Assembly: GCA_945827565.1 (NCBI GenBank)
Contig: CALZNR010000005.1
Coordinates: 1 to 15,813 of the forward strand
DNA: 15,813 bases
Origin: an uncultured Prevotella sp.
Lineage (GTDB): Bacteria; Bacteroidota; Bacteroidia; Bacteroidales; Bacteroidaceae
Direction: 5' to 3'
The notes under the pieces were generated by a model, which saw only the letters and a list, made by a program, of their open reading frames with translations, had not been told where the DNA came from and did no database searches. The first letter of the stretch is position 1. Each line of letters opens with the position of its first letter. The translations under genes and the position numbers were made by a program. Shown piece by piece: positions 14,103 to 15,813 of this stretch.

Positions 14103-15813
14103 TCAGAATTTGCAGAAGAAACTCAGTGATGGAAGAACTCTCACGATGAAGCGTGCGGGTTTGTACTGGTAGAAGTGATCTTTCTTGTTCACGGAGTTGT
14201 AGTAGAACAGGTCGTTCTGTTGTCCCAAAAGGTTGTAGAAAGAGAGGTTGATGCCACACTCCTTGAGATGCCTGATGTGCCATTTGTAGTTTACCGACGC
14301 ATCCATCCTTTGGTATGGTTTCAGCCTGTTGGCATTGTATTCTCCATATTGTGAGATGAGGTTGCCGTTGATGAGGCTCAGAGCCATTGGTGCCGTGAAG
14401 GGAGTGCCCGATGCAAAAACGTAGCAGCCCCCGATGCTCCAGTGATGAGACAGCTTGCAGGTGGCCACTACATTGACTTCCAGTGGGCGTTCGTGTGAGG
14501 CGGGATATTTTTGGTGTGTTGTTCCGTTGCTGAATCTTCTTTTTGCCTGGGTATAGGCGATGTCTATCCAGCCCGTCAGTGCTCCGCTGCACTTGTTTAT
14601 CATCACGCTCATTCCGTAGTTGTTTCCGTAGCCCCTTTCCAAGTGGTTGTAAAGAGAGTAGTTAGCATTGAAGCAGTCGAGGATGCTGCCTTGGTATTCC
14701 TGCTGGTTGGAGATGCGTTTGTAGAAGGCTTCTGCGGTGATGCTATATCGGCGCTGCCACAGATACAGGGTGGCACTTGCGTTGACCCCCTGCACATATT
14801 GCGGCGGAAGCAGCGAGTTGGAGGCGGCCCAAAAATCTGTGGGCAATCCTGCATCGGAAAAACCTGTCTGCATCACATACTGATGCTTGCTGTAGGCTGC
14901 TATCGTGCAGAGCAGGTGGCGACGGTCTAAGGTGACGCTTGCCTGTGGGTCTATGTGGCAATAGCGTGTATGCCCCGTGGTGTATAGTGTGGCAGTGGCA
15001 CCTGCTTTGACGAAAAGATGGGGGGACAGGTGCAGGGTAGCGTTGGCATAGACAGAGTGTTCGTAGGCGTTTTCTACTGTTTTGTTGTTTCTGTGTGCCA
15101 GTGAGCCACCTTTTGTTTGTGAATACTGTGGCACAATACGGTGGAAGATGCTGTGGATGCCCGTTTCTATCCATTGGTGTTTTAGTTGCATCCGCAGCGC
15201 CACGTCGGTGATGCTTGATGGCAGTTGGTAGTCTGTGTCGCCCAACTGTATGCTGAGTTTGTTGCTATAAGTGGTGGCATAAAGGCTGGTACGCAATTCT
15301 GTGGTGTTGCTATTGTATATCCAGTGCAGGGCACCCATGGCGTTGCCCCACTTGTCTTTGGAGTCTGTGGCGTAATCCTCTACCGTCATGCTCGCATTGT
15401 CGCCCCCGGCGTATAGGTCGAACAGCAGGGTGTGAGTGGGGTTGATACGGTGTGAAAGCGACAGGTTCACATCGAAGAAAGAGTATCTCATGGTCCCGTC
15501 ATCTATTTTCAACCAGTTGCTGTAGAGAAGGTTCAGGTATGATGCTCTTGCTGAGAGATGCAGTGCGGTGTTGCCGTTGAGAGGGGCGTGTAGGGTGGCT
15601 TGTGATGACATCAGTCCTATTGCCAGTTCGCCGTTGGTGCTGTCGGGCTGTGCCGTGGGAGTCCATGCGTTGAACATTCCGCCCAATCTGTTCAGTGCCA
15701 CTTCTTGCGTGCTACTTTTGTCAATGTGTATATGGGTGAAATGTGGGGCGTTGAATATAGAGAAGAAACCCAGAAGATGGCTCACATTGTAGATGGGCAC
15801 ACCGTTGATACAC
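14103..15813 (-). CDS. TonB-dependent outer-membrane receptor (5' end off window)
   Basis: Energy-dependent outer-membrane transporter powered by TonB-ExbBD. The frame is open from the right edge to TGA at 14103-14105, giving 569 codons of the plug and barrel; the signal peptide, any carboxypeptidase-like domain and the TonB box lie outside. The first residues read CINGVPIYNVSHLLGFFSIF, a typical plug strand (compare DGVPVYNxNHLFGFFSxF in this group). A GTG at 15800 is an internal valine codon, not the start. The remainder is alternating beta-strand sequence with many aromatic residues. It ends SFFCKF with a terminal phenylalanine, as expected for BAM-assembled barrels. Together with the downstream DUF4249 gene it forms a receptor-lipoprotein pair. 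There is no SusD homologue in the window, so polysaccharide uptake of the SusCD kind is not indicated. Substrate unknown. Confidence 0.92.
   Translation of the reverse strand, partial: CINGVPIYNVSHLLGFFSIFNAPHFTHIHIDKSSTQEVALNRLGGMFNAWTPTAQPDSTNGELAIGLMSSQATLHAPLNGNTALHLSARASYLNLLYSNWLKIDDGTMRYSFFDVNLSLSHRINPTHTLLFDLYAGGDNASMTVEDYATDSKDKWGNAMGALHWIYNSNTTELRTSLYATTYSNKLSIQLGDTDYQLPSSITDVALRMQLKHQWIETGIHSIFHRIVPQYSQTKGGSLAHRNNKTVENAYEHSVYANATLHLSPHLFVKAGATATLYTTGHTRYCHIDPQASVTLDRRHLLCTIAAYSKHQYVMQTGFSDAGLPTDFWAASNSLLPPQYVQGVNASATLYLWQRRYSITAEAFYKRISNQQEYQGSILDCFNANYSLYNHLERGYGNNYGMSVMINKCSGALTGWIDIAYTQAKRRFSNGTTHQKYPASHERPLEVNVVATCKLSHHWSIGGCYVFASGTPFTAPMALSLINGNLISQYGEYNANRLKPYQRMDASVNYKWHIRHLKECGINLSFYNLLGQQNDLFYYNSVNKKDHFYQYKPARFIVRVLPSLSFFCKF

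Noticed and set aside
1..15813. CRISPR array, transposase, integrase, toxin-antitoxin or defence genes
   Set aside because: No regularly spaced repeats and no matching protein motifs were seen on either strand.

Overview
The window looks like chromosomal DNA from a member of the Bacteroidota, most likely a Prevotella-type organism. The evidence is the set of families (a TonB-dependent receptor paired with a DUF4249 lipoprotein, a DUF4738-like lipoprotein, a DUF4890-like periplasmic protein, a LysRS with a C-terminal extension), TAnnTTTG-type promoter elements, and start sites that mostly lack a canonical Shine-Dalgarno. The placement comes from reading the sequence only; no database search was possible.

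Left part (1-4031, minus strand): a compact operon read right to left. It holds a ROK-family sugar kinase or regulator, a hotdog thioesterase (probable DHNA-CoA thioesterase), isochorismate synthase (menF) and MenD, whose C-terminus runs off the left edge. This is the early part of menaquinone biosynthesis. A good Bacteroidota-type promoter (TTTG-N21-TATCTTTG on the minus strand) sits in the 278-base divergent region 4032-4309.

Middle (4310-9860, plus strand): lysS, gpsA, pgi, a HAD-superfamily phosphatase or phosphoglucomutase-like gene, and a small lipoprotein. lysS and gpsA are 12 bases apart. pgi has its own candidate -7 element. The HAD gene and the lipoprotein gene are 7 bases apart and surely co-transcribed. 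A perfect 15-bp inverted repeat lies inside the first 24 codons of the HAD gene, and a palindrome, a direct repeat and a bulged hairpin fill the pgi-HAD gap. These are the most unusual nucleotide-level structures in the window.

Right part (9894-15813): an Arg/Gly-rich secreted protein (minus), a sodium:alanine/glycine symporter (AGCS family, plus), and an orphan membrane histidine kinase with a degraded ATP-lid G2 box (minus, its stop only 8 bases from the symporter's). Then comes a 356-base stretch with no convincing gene, although a 40-codon ORF and a coding-like but startless frame suggest a remnant. Last is a minus-strand pair: a TonB-dependent receptor (N-terminus off the right edge) followed by a DUF4249 lipoprotein, probably an outer-membrane uptake pair.

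Most of the window is core metabolism. I found no defence system, CRISPR array, transposase, tRNA or rRNA. The points worth a second look are the intragenic hairpin, the altered motifs in the ROK protein and the histidine kinase, the ROK gene at the head of a menaquinone operon, and the disturbed-looking junction at 12810-13220.
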